NCBI GenBank assembly: GCA_002428985.1
Contig: DIYL01000009.1
Location: 124,001-188,000, forward strand
Source of the DNA: Anaerolineales bacterium UBA6055
Lineage (GTDB): Bacteria; Chloroflexota; Anaerolineae; Aggregatilineales; Phototrophicaceae
Length of the DNA stretch: 64,000 bases
Direction: 5' to 3'
Under the pieces are notes generated by a model. The model was not told the origin of the DNA. It did not search any database and was given only the letters and a program-made list of their open reading frames with translations. Below, one piece after another: positions 28,763 to 36,811 of this stretch (position 1 is its first letter; the number at the start of each line of letters is the position of its first letter). The translations under genes and the position numbers were made by a program.

Positions 28763-29413
28763 ATGAAGAAAGTACTTGTGTTAGGTGCCACGGGGTTTGC
28801 TGGAAAACATTTGGTGGAAAAGTTAGTTGATAGAGGATACAGCGTTAGAGTCTTAGTCAGAGATTCGTCCAAGGCAAGCAATCTTGCGCAATTGCATAAT
28901 GTGGAAGTCATACAGGGTGCTTATTTTGATACGGTGCGACTCAAAGAAGTGGTGATCGATATGGATGCGGTCATAACCACCATTGCACCAAAACCTCTGA
29001 GCAAAGTGTCTGATGATGACATGAGTCAGTATAAAACGAGCTTCTCAGAGTTAATACATGCTCTCGAGATGCTTAAAATTGATCGCTTTATTCATATCGC
29101 TGGCTCAACTATCAGATTTGAGGGCGAAAAATTGTCTCTTAGAAGGAAGGGGCTTCGATTAATGTTATCAATAGTCGCTCGTCCAGCACTACGTTTGAAG
29201 GATTTTGAGCTCCGGTCGCTGGAACAAAGTAATTTGAATTGGGTCAGTATCAGATCACCGATGATTAAGGAAGAGATTATGGGTTCCCTTGTGGCTGATG
29301 AATACAAAATGCCAGGGGGAGAAGTAGATGTTAAGCAGTTGGCAGACTTCATGGTTGACCAACTTGAAAAAGATGACTGGGTGCAAAAAGCACCATTCGT
29401 CGCCACCAAATGA
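28763..29413 (+). CDS. NmrA-like NAD(P)-binding protein (atypical SDR)
   Basis: A 216-residue Rossmann protein. The N-terminus VLVLGATGFAGKHLVEKL carries the GxxGxxG nucleotide-binding motif, followed by RVLVRDSSKA as in NmrA/SDR_a5 proteins. The YxxxK pair of classical SDRs is not clear; family members are oxidoreductases or redox-sensing regulators. It is divergent from the TetR gene with a 163-bp spacer, a usual arrangement for a repressor and its target. GAGG precedes the ATG. Confidence 0.82.
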   Translation: MKKVLVLGATGFAGKHLVEKLVDRGYSVRVLVRDSSKASNLAQLHNVEVIQGAYFDTVRLKEVVIDMDAVITTIAPKPLSKVSDDDMSQYKTSFSELIHALEMLKIDRFIHIAGSTIRFEGEKLSLRRKGLRLMLSIVARPALRLKDFELRSLEQSNLNWVSIRSPMIKEEIMGSLVADEYKMPGGEVDVKQLADFMVDQLEKDDWVQKAPFVATK

Positions 29414-29465
29414 CGAGTTTTTTTCTGTGGAACAAGAGTACATCATCAGCAATTAAGAAAAAGTC

Positions 29466-29525
29466 AAAACGCCCTACCAAAGTAGAGCGTTCTGTTTGGT
29501 TCAGTCGCGTGAGGTCAATTATATA
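29466..29525. repeat. Intergenic repeat family, copy C (short)
   Basis: Carries the hairpin block AAACGCCCTACCAAAGTAGA and the following TTCAGTCGCGTGAGG, matching the left end of copy D only. It follows the NmrA-like gene and may act as its terminator hairpin. Confidence 0.55.
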
Positions 29526-29637
29526 AGATAAAGTAACATTGTTACTAACACTCATCTGTTATCATAGTCCGATTATATCCCTTAAACTCAAATCAGCATA
29601 AAATCTTACGCTAAAAGCCAATGCATCTATACAACTA

Positions 29638-31242
29638 TTACGTTGAAGAAAGCTCCTTGAAGATAAACTTGGTATAGACCTTGAGTAATTTAGTCTTCTT
29701 GAGAAGTGCGAAGTAGTCGGCAACTTCACCCTTGGTGCTTGGTGGAGCCAGAAGCGCCGCTTGATCGTTCTTGTCTTTAACTTTTACAGTTGTACCCATG
29801 GATAATTTCTTCTTGGTATGTTCAAGCTTCACATTTGCCTTACCGAGTGTTTTACTACCCAGCATTGTTGCACCGTCTGTGAGACCCGTCGCTGCCTGCA
29901 AAGCTTCCATCCAAGAATCACCGAATGCTCCCATACCAAGTAGGGTATTGATCGCATCTTCATCACCGCCAATGGCTTTTTCTACGATGAAATTAGCATT
30001 CTTCTCACGATTTTTACCACGTTTACCGAATATTGCTTTGAAGAGACCTTTGATCTTAGTTGAGATATTCTTAGCGGCTTTAACTAACCCTAGCGCAAGT
30101 TCGATACCACCGAAAATTGCTGCGACCGGTCCAGTGAAGTATGCCAATATTTGTGAGATGAACTGTCCGATGGCAATGGCAGTATCAAATGCTTTACCGA
30201 TGAAACGGCGGAGTACTTTGGCTTTACCATACGCCGCGAATTCACCAACATCAGTTGATTGTGACTGCAATAGAGATGTTGTTTCGTTGCTGTTTTCGTC
30301 TTCATTAGCGATCTTATCAACCAATTCTTTGGCTTTTGCATTAAGTGCGGAGTAAACTGTTTTTGCTTTGATGGTGTCATTTACACCATTATAGATTTTG
30401 AAAACCCCACCCAATACAGCACCAATAATTGTGAGGAATGGTCCTGCTGTACTCGTAATTGCACCAATCATCGGTTTAAGAACTTCGCCAGCCTTGCTAA
30501 CCCCGCCGGAAACACCAATTGCACCTACATCACTATCTTCAAGCCCTGTTGTGCCTTCGGCAGCACTCTTAGTTTCTTGCATCGCAGACTTCATCTTTGG
30601 ACCGAAGCCTTTAACCGCGTCGCTCATTTCTGCTTTTGATGACTGGACATCGTCCATATTTTCATTGACAGAGTTTCCGAAGCCTTTTGATCCTACATCT
30701 CCGATTTTGTAGGAATCATATCCAACCTTTCCGAATTTGCCGAGATCTTCGAATTTACCGGTCGAACCACCTTTGCCGACTTTCATCTTATCTTCTTTGC
30801 CAAGTGTTGTTGACTCATCTCCGATGTAAAACGGGTAATTTGGATCATTTTCATCAACATCACTTACATCCGGTATCGGCATATTGGGGTCTTCAAATGG
30901 ATTGGTATAGACGGGGTCGTCAATGTTTAGCAATCCCATATCCATACTACCGCCATCTGGCTCTTCACTCAGCAAGCCTTGTTTTTGAGAATCTTTTTTG
31001 CGCTGAATAACAGTTGCTGGCTCATGCTGATTTTTCGCGCTGCGTTGAACCAATTTGTTGACAAATTGATTGCCATGAATGCGCTGTAGTTGCAGAATAT
31101 TCTCTGGTGTTAGGTCATCTAGTGATGATTGTTGAATAACCTCGGCAGTATTATCAATCTGATTTGTGTTTCGACTGTGTGAAACAGTTGATGAAGACGG
31201 CCCTTTATTTTTATGATTATGCTTTTGCTTCGTATTGAACAC
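29638..31242 (-). CDS. eCIS-cargo-like protein, paralogue 2
   Basis: A 534-residue protein beginning at GTG 31242, with AGGAG upstream. Residues 49-70 hold ILQLQRIHGNQFVNKLVQR, followed by a TVIQRK motif, the same N-terminal plan as the protein at 19320-20954. A glycine- and lysine-rich middle follows. The C-terminal half has hydrophobic helices (ISQILAYFTGPVAAIFGG, then ALGLVKAAKN and KGLFKAIFGKRGK) that align by eye with ILSRLVTFLTGGLAG and ALKGLFKMIK of paralogue 1. The last 30 residues also correspond. It has no signal peptide. A toxin, pore or structural cargo role is possible but unproven. Confidence 0.6.
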   Translation of the reverse strand: MFNTKQKHNHKNKGPSSSTVSHSRNTNQIDNTAEVIQQSSLDDLTPENILQLQRIHGNQFVNKLVQRSAKNQHEPATVIQRKKDSQKQGLLSEEPDGGSMDMGLLNIDDPVYTNPFEDPNMPIPDVSDVDENDPNYPFYIGDESTTLGKEDKMKVGKGGSTGKFEDLGKFGKVGYDSYKIGDVGSKGFGNSVNENMDDVQSSKAEMSDAVKGFGPKMKSAMQETKSAAEGTTGLEDSDVGAIGVSGGVSKAGEVLKPMIGAITSTAGPFLTIIGAVLGGVFKIYNGVNDTIKAKTVYSALNAKAKELVDKIANEDENSNETTSLLQSQSTDVGEFAAYGKAKVLRRFIGKAFDTAIAIGQFISQILAYFTGPVAAIFGGIELALGLVKAAKNISTKIKGLFKAIFGKRGKNREKNANFIVEKAIGGDEDAINTLLGMGAFGDSWMEALQAATGLTDGATMLGSKTLGKANVKLEHTKKKLSMGTTVKVKDKNDQAALLAPPSTKGEVADYFALLKKTKLLKVYTKFIFKELSST

Positions 31243-31484
31243 GGCCCTGACTCCTATTTTTTTAGTATGTATTTTCCAGTATAGGTAACAGAACTATTTT
31301 GACAAGTGGAAAGAGGTTGGTATTTCGTTTATTACACTAAGGATTCAAAAGCAATTCGATGTTGATTTTTTAGATAGATGGATTGTACTAGTAGCCTTTG
31401 TACATAACCACAGCTAGATTTTAGATGAAATATTTTGTGCTCATTTGTCGGGAAAATATATAGGATTTTTATTAGTTTTATGAT
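31243..31484. other. Intergenic stretch without recognised content
   Basis: About 240 AT-rich bases upstream of the second cargo-like gene. Apart from its Shine-Dalgarno region I see no gene, repeat or clear promoter. Confidence 0.5.
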
Positions 31485-31690
31485 CAAACGCCCTACCGAA
31501 GTAGAGCGTTTCTGTCTGGATCAGTCGCATAAGCCCAACTATATCCGAGGACAATAAGCTGAGATCTCCAGTTTTGTCCCTATATCATAAATATGCAGAC
31601 CATATCCCCGAATGGTATATAGCCCAACACATGCGAGAAAATCTCCGAAGACGCATTATTTCAACCCAAGCTCTGATATAGTCAGGGCTT
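31485..31690. repeat. Intergenic repeat family, copy D
   Basis: The best-preserved copy. It opens with an 11-bp stem, AAACGCCCTAC-CGAA-GTAGAGCGTTT (one mismatch), continues with AGTTTTGTCCCTATATCATA and CATGCGAGAAAATCTCCGAA, and ends in a terminator hairpin at 31668-31695 that abuts the first CRISPR repeat. It is about 200 bp, like copy B. No coding sequence is present, so a MITE-like or regulatory element is possible. Confidence 0.75.
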
Positions 31691-31695
31691 TTTTT
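31668..31695 (+). terminator. Rho-independent terminator
   Basis: AAGCTCTGA (31668-31676) pairs with TCAGGGCTT (31682-31690), followed by a run of seven T (31689-31695). The T run replaces the first bases of the adjoining CRISPR repeat. Confidence 0.7.
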
Positions 31696-31799
31696 AGTGC
31701 CCCGTGGGGCAAGTAGTCTACTGCAATCGTTAGACATTCCAGCTATTGAATTATGCGTCTATGTTTCAGTGCCCCGTAGGGCAAATAGGCTAATGCAAT
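31691..31799 (+). CRISPR. CRISPR remnant, locus 1 (two repeats, one spacer)
   Basis: Repeat 1 (31691-31727) has a degenerate 5' end but keeps AGTGCCCCGTGGGGCAAGTA and ends CTACTGCAAT. A 35-bp spacer follows (31728-31762). Repeat 2 (31763-31799) is 37 bp, starts GTTTCAGTGCCCC, has the palindromic core TGCCCCGTAGGGCA, and ends GCTAATGCAAT. The last repeat is identical to the last repeat of locus 2 at 63443-63479. No cas genes are nearby, and no leader-like region precedes it, so it is probably the leader-distal end of an array copied or broken off from locus 2 or a common ancestor. Confidence 0.8.
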
Positions 31800-32050
31800 C
31801 TACCTATTTTATTAAGCAGGCAAGGGCTTGTGTGAACAAATTTATGTCAAAAGCTGTTATTTCCCTATTTTTGAGCATCATCTAAAATCAGTCTTATGAA
31901 GAATCGGGGCTAAGTTCGCTCTCATTACTCAACTCGGTTGATGTCAAACTGTATAGGCGAGTTGAGTCGCCTCATCCTAAAGCGTGCTATGTGATATTGT
32001 GTAGGCGCGCTTAATACGGTGAATTACAAGTCAGAACTCCGTAGAGTGGT
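31763..32050 (+). repeat. Duplicated CRISPR-distal flank, copy 1
   Basis: Positions 31763-31887 are identical to 63443-63567 (125 bp: last repeat plus 88 bp). Beyond that the two loci stay recognisably similar to about 32050 and 63730 (for example GTCAAACTGTATAGGCGAGT in both), with many substitutions and small indels. No coding sequence is seen. Confidence 0.85.
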
Positions 32051-32135
32051 GTTGCCGTAACAACTCATTAAATTATAAAACAGAATCGGATGAATAGACA
32101 AGTCAATTCGGACAATAATCGGTCACAAACACACA

Positions 32136-32156
32136 AAAAGCCCCGCTTTCACGGGG
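32136..32156 (-). terminator. Terminator of the lipoprotein gene
   Basis: CCCCG-CTTTCA-CGGGG with flanking A run. Read on the minus strand it ends in CTTTTTGTG. It lies 48 bp past the stop of the gene at 32204. Confidence 0.75.
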
Positions 32157-32203
32157 TATTTCTGTCTGGGTTGATGCTTATATAGTGATTGAACTTAACA
32201 TAA

Positions 32204-32692
32204 TTATTCACCGAATTTATAATCCGTCAGTTGTTCTCGTGTCCCTTCTTTCAGATCATAACGATACTTACAACTCATACAATTTTGCGTTTCGGCACGA
32301 ACAATCACAAAATCAAAACCATCGACGCTATATTCTGATAAAATTGCCGCTAACGTTGCATCAGAAACTTCCCCACCATCTACATCAGGGAAATTGGTAA
32401 CAAAATTGGGGTTAATCGCTAGAGTGCCTTCAGTGTAGATACGTGCAGCAACTCCTTCTTTTAAATCTTCATCTAGCTCAATGGCTGATAGAGCTTCATT
32501 TCTAATTGGGAAACTTATAAATTGATTGTGGGAAGGCGTCCTAAATTCTTGGTCAATCAAACGTGGATTATCATTATTCTCGATTAGTGATTTGAGATCA
32601 TCTGTTATATTGACTGTTGAAGGTGGGCTACATGCTACCATCATCAAGCTAGCTATCATACTTAACAAAAAAATCTTAAAAAAATTATTCAT
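32204..32692 (-). CDS. Lipoprotein of unknown function
   Basis: A 162-residue lipoprotein: signal peptide with lipobox LMMVACS, then a soluble domain of about 140 residues. It has a late CMSC pair (ETQNCMSCKYRYD) that could bind metal or form a redox disulfide. I do not recognise a family. AGGAGG before the ATG and a strong terminator downstream show a complete monocistronic unit. The 287-bp region upstream (32693-32979) holds nothing else that I can identify. Confidence 0.65.
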   Translation of the reverse strand: MNNFFKIFLLSMIASLMMVACSPPSTVNITDDLKSLIENNDNPRLIDQEFRTPSHNQFISFPIRNEALSAIELDEDLKEGVAARIYTEGTLAINPNFVTNFPDVDGGEVSDATLAAILSEYSVDGFDFVIVRAETQNCMSCKYRYDLKEGTREQLTDYKFGE

Positions 32693-32979
32693 TTTTGCCT
32701 CCTAAAATAGTTTTCCTTACACTTAGTTTAGGGAAGCTGATTTGTTTTACCGAAAATAAGTATAATTAAGTAATAAAAAATTATATCCAAAGGCTATAAC
32801 CTAAAAATCTCGTTTTGTATCCTCGTAACCCATTTACAGTAATGTGTGCAACTTGTTGTTTAAATACTATGTTGCACACATCAAAACCAAGCACGTGATG
32901 CACCGAGAGACACTAACAAACTTAGTGAATACTGTAGAGTGTTTTGCCTTGATTAGTGGCTACTATAACTACTTGGCTC

Positions 32980-33921
32980 TTATGCACCCGCTAATTTTGA
33001 CACAATCGGTGTGACCACATCAAGCTCATTATCACTGAAGACATAATATGAAAAGCCGTATTCGACTCTGCGTGTGATCATATCGTTTACAATCTCATCA
33101 ACTGTGCCGATAAAGACGGCTGGCATGGCTAAGACTTGCTCAACTGTGACACCCTGCCATTGATTTCGTTCGATGAGGCGTTTGGCTTCTGCGGTGCGGT
33201 CATCGGTGATGATGATTGAGGGAATCAGGCTGAGTTCAAGTTGATGATAGCGATTGCCTGCACCCTCGCGTACCCGTGATAATTTTTCGTGTACTGCTTC
33301 CGCAAAGCGTTCCGATGGGTCAAGTTCAACGACACCTGACGATACCGATGTGGTCAGCAACCCGACAATATCAGCTTCACGTCCTGCTAACCGGAGCATG
33401 CGCGGTTTGCCTCCACCAATCATCAAAGGGATATGTGAGGACTTGGGTGTGATATTCAGTCCATCTATCTGATAGTAATCGCCCTCAAAAGAGAATGGTT
33501 CATCACCTAACAACCCCTTGTATACGGCGATTGCTTCGTGAAGTCGACTAACCCGCACACCGTTTCGATCGTAGGTCATGCCCGCTTGCTCATACTCAGA
33601 TTTTAACCAACCAGCACCGATGCCAAATTCAAAGCGACCACCAGAGAATGCGTTGATGGTTGCGATTTCTTTGGCAAGGATGGCCGGATGACGATAATCG
33701 TTACCGATGACCATTGTCCCGACGCGCAACGTGGTTGTCGATGATGCGGCCATCATCAATGCTGATAGGGGTGCATATTGGTCACCAAAAAAGTCCGGTA
33801 CGAAATGATCACGGATGAGAAATGTCGAAAAGCCAAGCGATTCAATTTGTTGCACATGTTGAATCCACTCGGTTGGGGCTTTCATCTGTTCGTTGATGAT
33901 ACCAAAGCGAAATGGGTGCAT
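32980..33921 (-). CDS. LLM-class F420/flavin-dependent oxidoreductase
   Basis: A 313-residue TIM-barrel enzyme of the luciferase-like monooxygenase family. Diagnostic segments are FSTFLIRDHFVPD, LRVGTMVIGNDYRHPAILAKE, FSGGRFEFGIGAGW and PLMIGGGKPRMLRLAGREAD. The arrangement is that of the actinobacterial and chloroflexal F420-dependent branch (TIGR03621-like), which makes F420 a more likely cofactor than FMN; this is inference. GAGGAG seven bases upstream supports the start. The substrate is unknown. The SDR gene 77 bp upstream lies on the same strand. Confidence 0.85.
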   Translation of the reverse strand: MHPFRFGIINEQMKAPTEWIQHVQQIESLGFSTFLIRDHFVPDFFGDQYAPLSALMMAASSTTTLRVGTMVIGNDYRHPAILAKEIATINAFSGGRFEFGIGAGWLKSEYEQAGMTYDRNGVRVSRLHEAIAVYKGLLGDEPFSFEGDYYQIDGLNITPKSSHIPLMIGGGKPRMLRLAGREADIVGLLTTSVSSGVVELDPSERFAEAVHEKLSRVREGAGNRYHQLELSLIPSIIITDDRTAEAKRLIERNQWQGVTVEQVLAMPAVFIGTVDEIVNDMITRRVEYGFSYYVFSDNELDVVTPIVSKLAGA

Positions 33922-33998
33922 GGGCTGTCTCCTCTATCTGTTGATAGCTCTAGCTTATCGCAGAGAGAAGACAGCAACACTCCGTTTATTGCGCGGGT

Positions 33999-34937
33999 TT
34001 ATGCGGTTACAGGCTGTGGGATAAAGTTGTGAATCGCTTCGTTAGCATTGTTTTGATAGGTTTCATTGTCAAGGTCAGACATAATAGTGGCTTGATCAAC
34101 CATATTACCGGTCACTCCTGGGTCAGGGCTCGCATAGAATTTCCCTGATTTGTAGGTTGCTGTATCAATGGCAACATCAACGTAGCGTTTTGCACCAGTT
34201 TCAAGGCTGTGGAACATGCCGATCATCATCATAATTGGCATCACGGCGTTTTTGAGGATGAACACAAGTGGTGCAGGCAACATGCTAAATACGTTCGTTC
34301 CAGCCGTACCACCGGGACTAACTGTGAGGAAGCGCATATTTGGATATTGTCGGGCAAGTGAGGACATCCAAAGTGTCGCGATGTATTTCACCCAACCGTA
34401 GGCTTGTTGACCATCGAATTTTTCCCCGAAATACGAGCCATCAGCAAGCGAGACAAATTCATCGACCGAGCCCGTTGACAAAACAGGGCGTGCCATACCC
34501 ATCCGTGAGACACCGCGTGCTGCTTCTGAACCAACATAGATCGCTGATTGAGTCAGTTTGTTAGCTTTAAGCAGTTCGTCTACTAATACAACATGCCCGA
34601 GCACATTCGAAGCGAAAATTTGTGTCACACCCTCAGATGTAAGCGCACCGGGTGTTGTTCCACCCATACCACCTGCATTCATAATGAGTGTGTCGATTTG
34701 CTCTGGTAAATTTGCCACAGCTTGACGCACACCGTCTAAATCGGTTGTGTCAATAATAGCGGCTTCAAAAATAGACTTGCCTGTGACTTGTTCTAATTCT
34801 GTGATGGCTGCTTCGGCTTTAGCATGACTACGTGCGCCGATATATATTTTTTCAGTATCATTCAATAAGGCGAATTGACGTGCCGAATCTTTGCCTAGAC
34901 CACTGTTTGCGCCTGTGATGAGTATATTTTTGACCAT
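33999..34937 (-). CDS. Short-chain dehydrogenase/reductase
   Basis: A 312-residue SDR. Cofactor motif TGANSGLGKDSA and catalytic YGWVK (YxxxK) are present; NAGGMGG stands for the NNAG motif. The overall layout resembles the protochlorophyllide-reductase/retinol dehydrogenase-like branch. I chose ATG 34937, with GGGAGA eight bases upstream, over the TTG at 34952. A 22-bp perfect palindrome 22 bp upstream looks like a TetR operator, so the gene is probably repressed by an unlinked or distant TetR protein. The LLM oxidoreductase follows on the same strand. Confidence 0.85.
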   Translation of the reverse strand: MVKNILITGANSGLGKDSARQFALLNDTEKIYIGARSHAKAEAAITELEQVTGKSIFEAAIIDTTDLDGVRQAVANLPEQIDTLIMNAGGMGGTTPGALTSEGVTQIFASNVLGHVVLVDELLKANKLTQSAIYVGSEAARGVSRMGMARPVLSTGSVDEFVSLADGSYFGEKFDGQQAYGWVKYIATLWMSSLARQYPNMRFLTVSPGGTAGTNVFSMLPAPLVFILKNAVMPIMMMIGMFHSLETGAKRYVDVAIDTATYKSGKFYASPDPGVTGNMVDQATIMSDLDNETYQNNANEAIHNFIPQPVTA

Positions 34938-34959
34938 TGTGCATTCTCCCAAATCTATG

Positions 34960-34981
34960 TTTTTGAACGATCGTTCAAAAA
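34960..34981. promoter_or_regulatory. TetR-type palindromic operator
   Basis: A perfect 22-bp palindrome with half-site TTTTTGAACGA meeting TCGTTCAAAAA. It lies 22 bp upstream of the SDR start at 34937. The TGAACGATCGTTCA core is of the form bound by AcrR/TetR repressors. Confidence 0.7.
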
Positions 34982-35173
34982 TTATCGCAAAAAACGAACC
35001 CCAAATTGAGGTCGATGCTTTTTAGACGACATGACACCACGATTTCATACCTAATTTACAAGATTTTTATACTATCTGCTGTTTCCTGACTTTTTGATGA
35101 GTGAATCTGAGCATGTGAGGAAAGCCTCATATAATTAAAAAGATGTAGATTATAAATATTCAAGGGAGATGAC

Positions 35174-36733
35174 ATGGATATTATCTGGATTGGGGTGGCA
35201 TTCATTGCCGGATTCATCGCACAGATGTTTAAAATACCGACAATCGTGGGGTATTTGATTGCTGGTCTGGCACTGTCAGTTGTTGGGATCCCCGATAATA
35301 GTGACCTGATTAAAGATATTGGTGATCTCGGTGTGGCACTGCTTCTGTTTACCGTTGGTCTCCATTTACGCATTAAAAGCATCTTACAACCAGAAGTCTT
35401 GGGGGTTGGGAGCCTCCATCTTCTGATTAGTGGTGGTGTTTTTACAGGGATTGGAATGCTGGCTGGTTGGGATTTGACCGCAAGCCTATTAGTCGGTATT
35501 GCTTTAGGCTTTTCTAGTACGGTACTTACGGCAAAATCACTGGAGGCACGTGGCGAGATTAATGCCTACCACGGACGTATTGCTATCGGTGTGTTGATTT
35601 TACAAGACATTGTTGCCATTGTTTTGTTGGCAGTTAGTGGTGGCGGACAACCCTCACCATTAGCGATTGGTCTGGTTGGTCTAGTGATCTTACGTCCCCT
35701 CTTGATTCGCTTGTTGGTCATGAGTGGCTCTGAAGAATTGATGCTTGTCTACGGTCTTCTATTGACTCTAGGTGCGGGCGCACTATTTGAAGCTGTCGGA
35801 CTGGATAGCAAGTTGGGTGCGTTGGTTGGCGGGCTGTTATTATCTGGGCATCCAAAAGCAGACGAACTCTATGAAAAGCTCTGGGGGTTAAAAGAAGTCT
35901 TCTTGATCGGCTTCTTCTTACAGGTTGGCTTGAGTGGACTACCAGCAGCTAGCGAAATTCCGTTATTGATCTTCTTGTTTGCGCTACTACCTGTTAAAGG
36001 TGCTTTGTTCTTCGGCTTATTCATTCGCTTCAACTTAACTGGACGGACTGCGTTTATGTCGAGTGTGGCGTTGACAGCGTATAGTGAATTTGCGTTGATT
36101 GTTGTCACAGCGGGTGTAGCAGGGGGTATGATTCCTGAAAGTATCCTGTCGATGGTGGCGTTACTTGTGACGATGTCGTTTATGGTCAATGCGATGTTGG
36201 GACGTTTTGCGGAAACCTTATGGTCACGCTTTGACAAAACAGCCGCCGAGGCTGAAAGTATCAACGAAAATCGCGAACGTATTCCGACGACCATTGGTAA
36301 GACACGTTATCTGATTGTTGGTATGGGGCGGGCTGGTACATCTGCCTACGATTACCTCAAACGACATAATCAGCGTCCATTGGGTATTGATGCTGATCCA
36401 GAGGTGATGGAACGTCACTTTGAACAGGGTAGACGTGTTATTTATGGAGATTCACAAGATAGTAATTTCTGGGGTGCGTTTGACATGTCTAATGTCAAAG
36501 CGATCTTGCTACTCATCCCTGATAAAGAACGTAAAATTGCAGCGACTCAACAGATTCGTGTTGCTGGTTATACCGGACATATTCATGCTCTCATCCGCTA
36601 TGATGAGGATATAGACGATTTACTTGAAGCGGGTGTTAATGAGGCGACACAACCGATTTCACGCGCGGGACGTGATATTGCCGAAGCGCTTGTGTTAAAC
36701 GATCCAGAGACGCAACTCAGCCCAGTCGCCTAA
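35174..36733 (+). CDS. KefB/CPA2-type cation:proton antiporter with TrkA-N domain
   Basis: A 519-residue protein. Residues 1 to about 370 form a 12-helix Na+/H+ exchanger domain (opening AGFIAQMFKIPTIVGYLIAGL, with GFSSTVLTAKSLEARGE in the core). A cytoplasmic Rossmann TrkA-N domain follows (YLIVGMGRAGTSAYDYL), which binds nucleotides in KefB/C and K+ channels. It exchanges K+ or Na+ for protons at the inner membrane. No glutathione-gating KefF/G partner is nearby. GGGAG precedes the ATG. It is divergent from the SDR. Confidence 0.9.
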   Translation: MDIIWIGVAFIAGFIAQMFKIPTIVGYLIAGLALSVVGIPDNSDLIKDIGDLGVALLLFTVGLHLRIKSILQPEVLGVGSLHLLISGGVFTGIGMLAGWDLTASLLVGIALGFSSTVLTAKSLEARGEINAYHGRIAIGVLILQDIVAIVLLAVSGGGQPSPLAIGLVGLVILRPLLIRLLVMSGSEELMLVYGLLLTLGAGALFEAVGLDSKLGALVGGLLLSGHPKADELYEKLWGLKEVFLIGFFLQVGLSGLPAASEIPLLIFLFALLPVKGALFFGLFIRFNLTGRTAFMSSVALTAYSEFALIVVTAGVAGGMIPESILSMVALLVTMSFMVNAMLGRFAETLWSRFDKTAAEAESINENRERIPTTIGKTRYLIVGMGRAGTSAYDYLKRHNQRPLGIDADPEVMERHFEQGRRVIYGDSQDSNFWGAFDMSNVKAILLLIPDKERKIAATQQIRVAGYTGHIHALIRYDEDIDDLLEAGVNEATQPISRAGRDIAEALVLNDPETQLSPVA

Positions 36734-36750
36734 ATAGATAGACAATGTTA

Positions 36751-36774
36751 GGGGATGATCGACAAATCATCCCC
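36751..36774. terminator. Perfect hairpin between convergent genes
   Basis: GGGGATGAT pairs perfectly with ATCATCCCC around CGACAA. It lies between the antiporter (plus) and the CARDB protein (minus). No T run is next to it. Confidence 0.5.
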
Positions 36775-36811
36775 TCCACACAATATCTACCTAAACAAAC
36801 CTCACCAAGTT

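Noticed and set aside
31697..31885. 62-codon frame over CRISPR locus 1
   Set aside because: It reads through repeats and the duplicated flank; no ribosome binding site and no resemblance to a protein.
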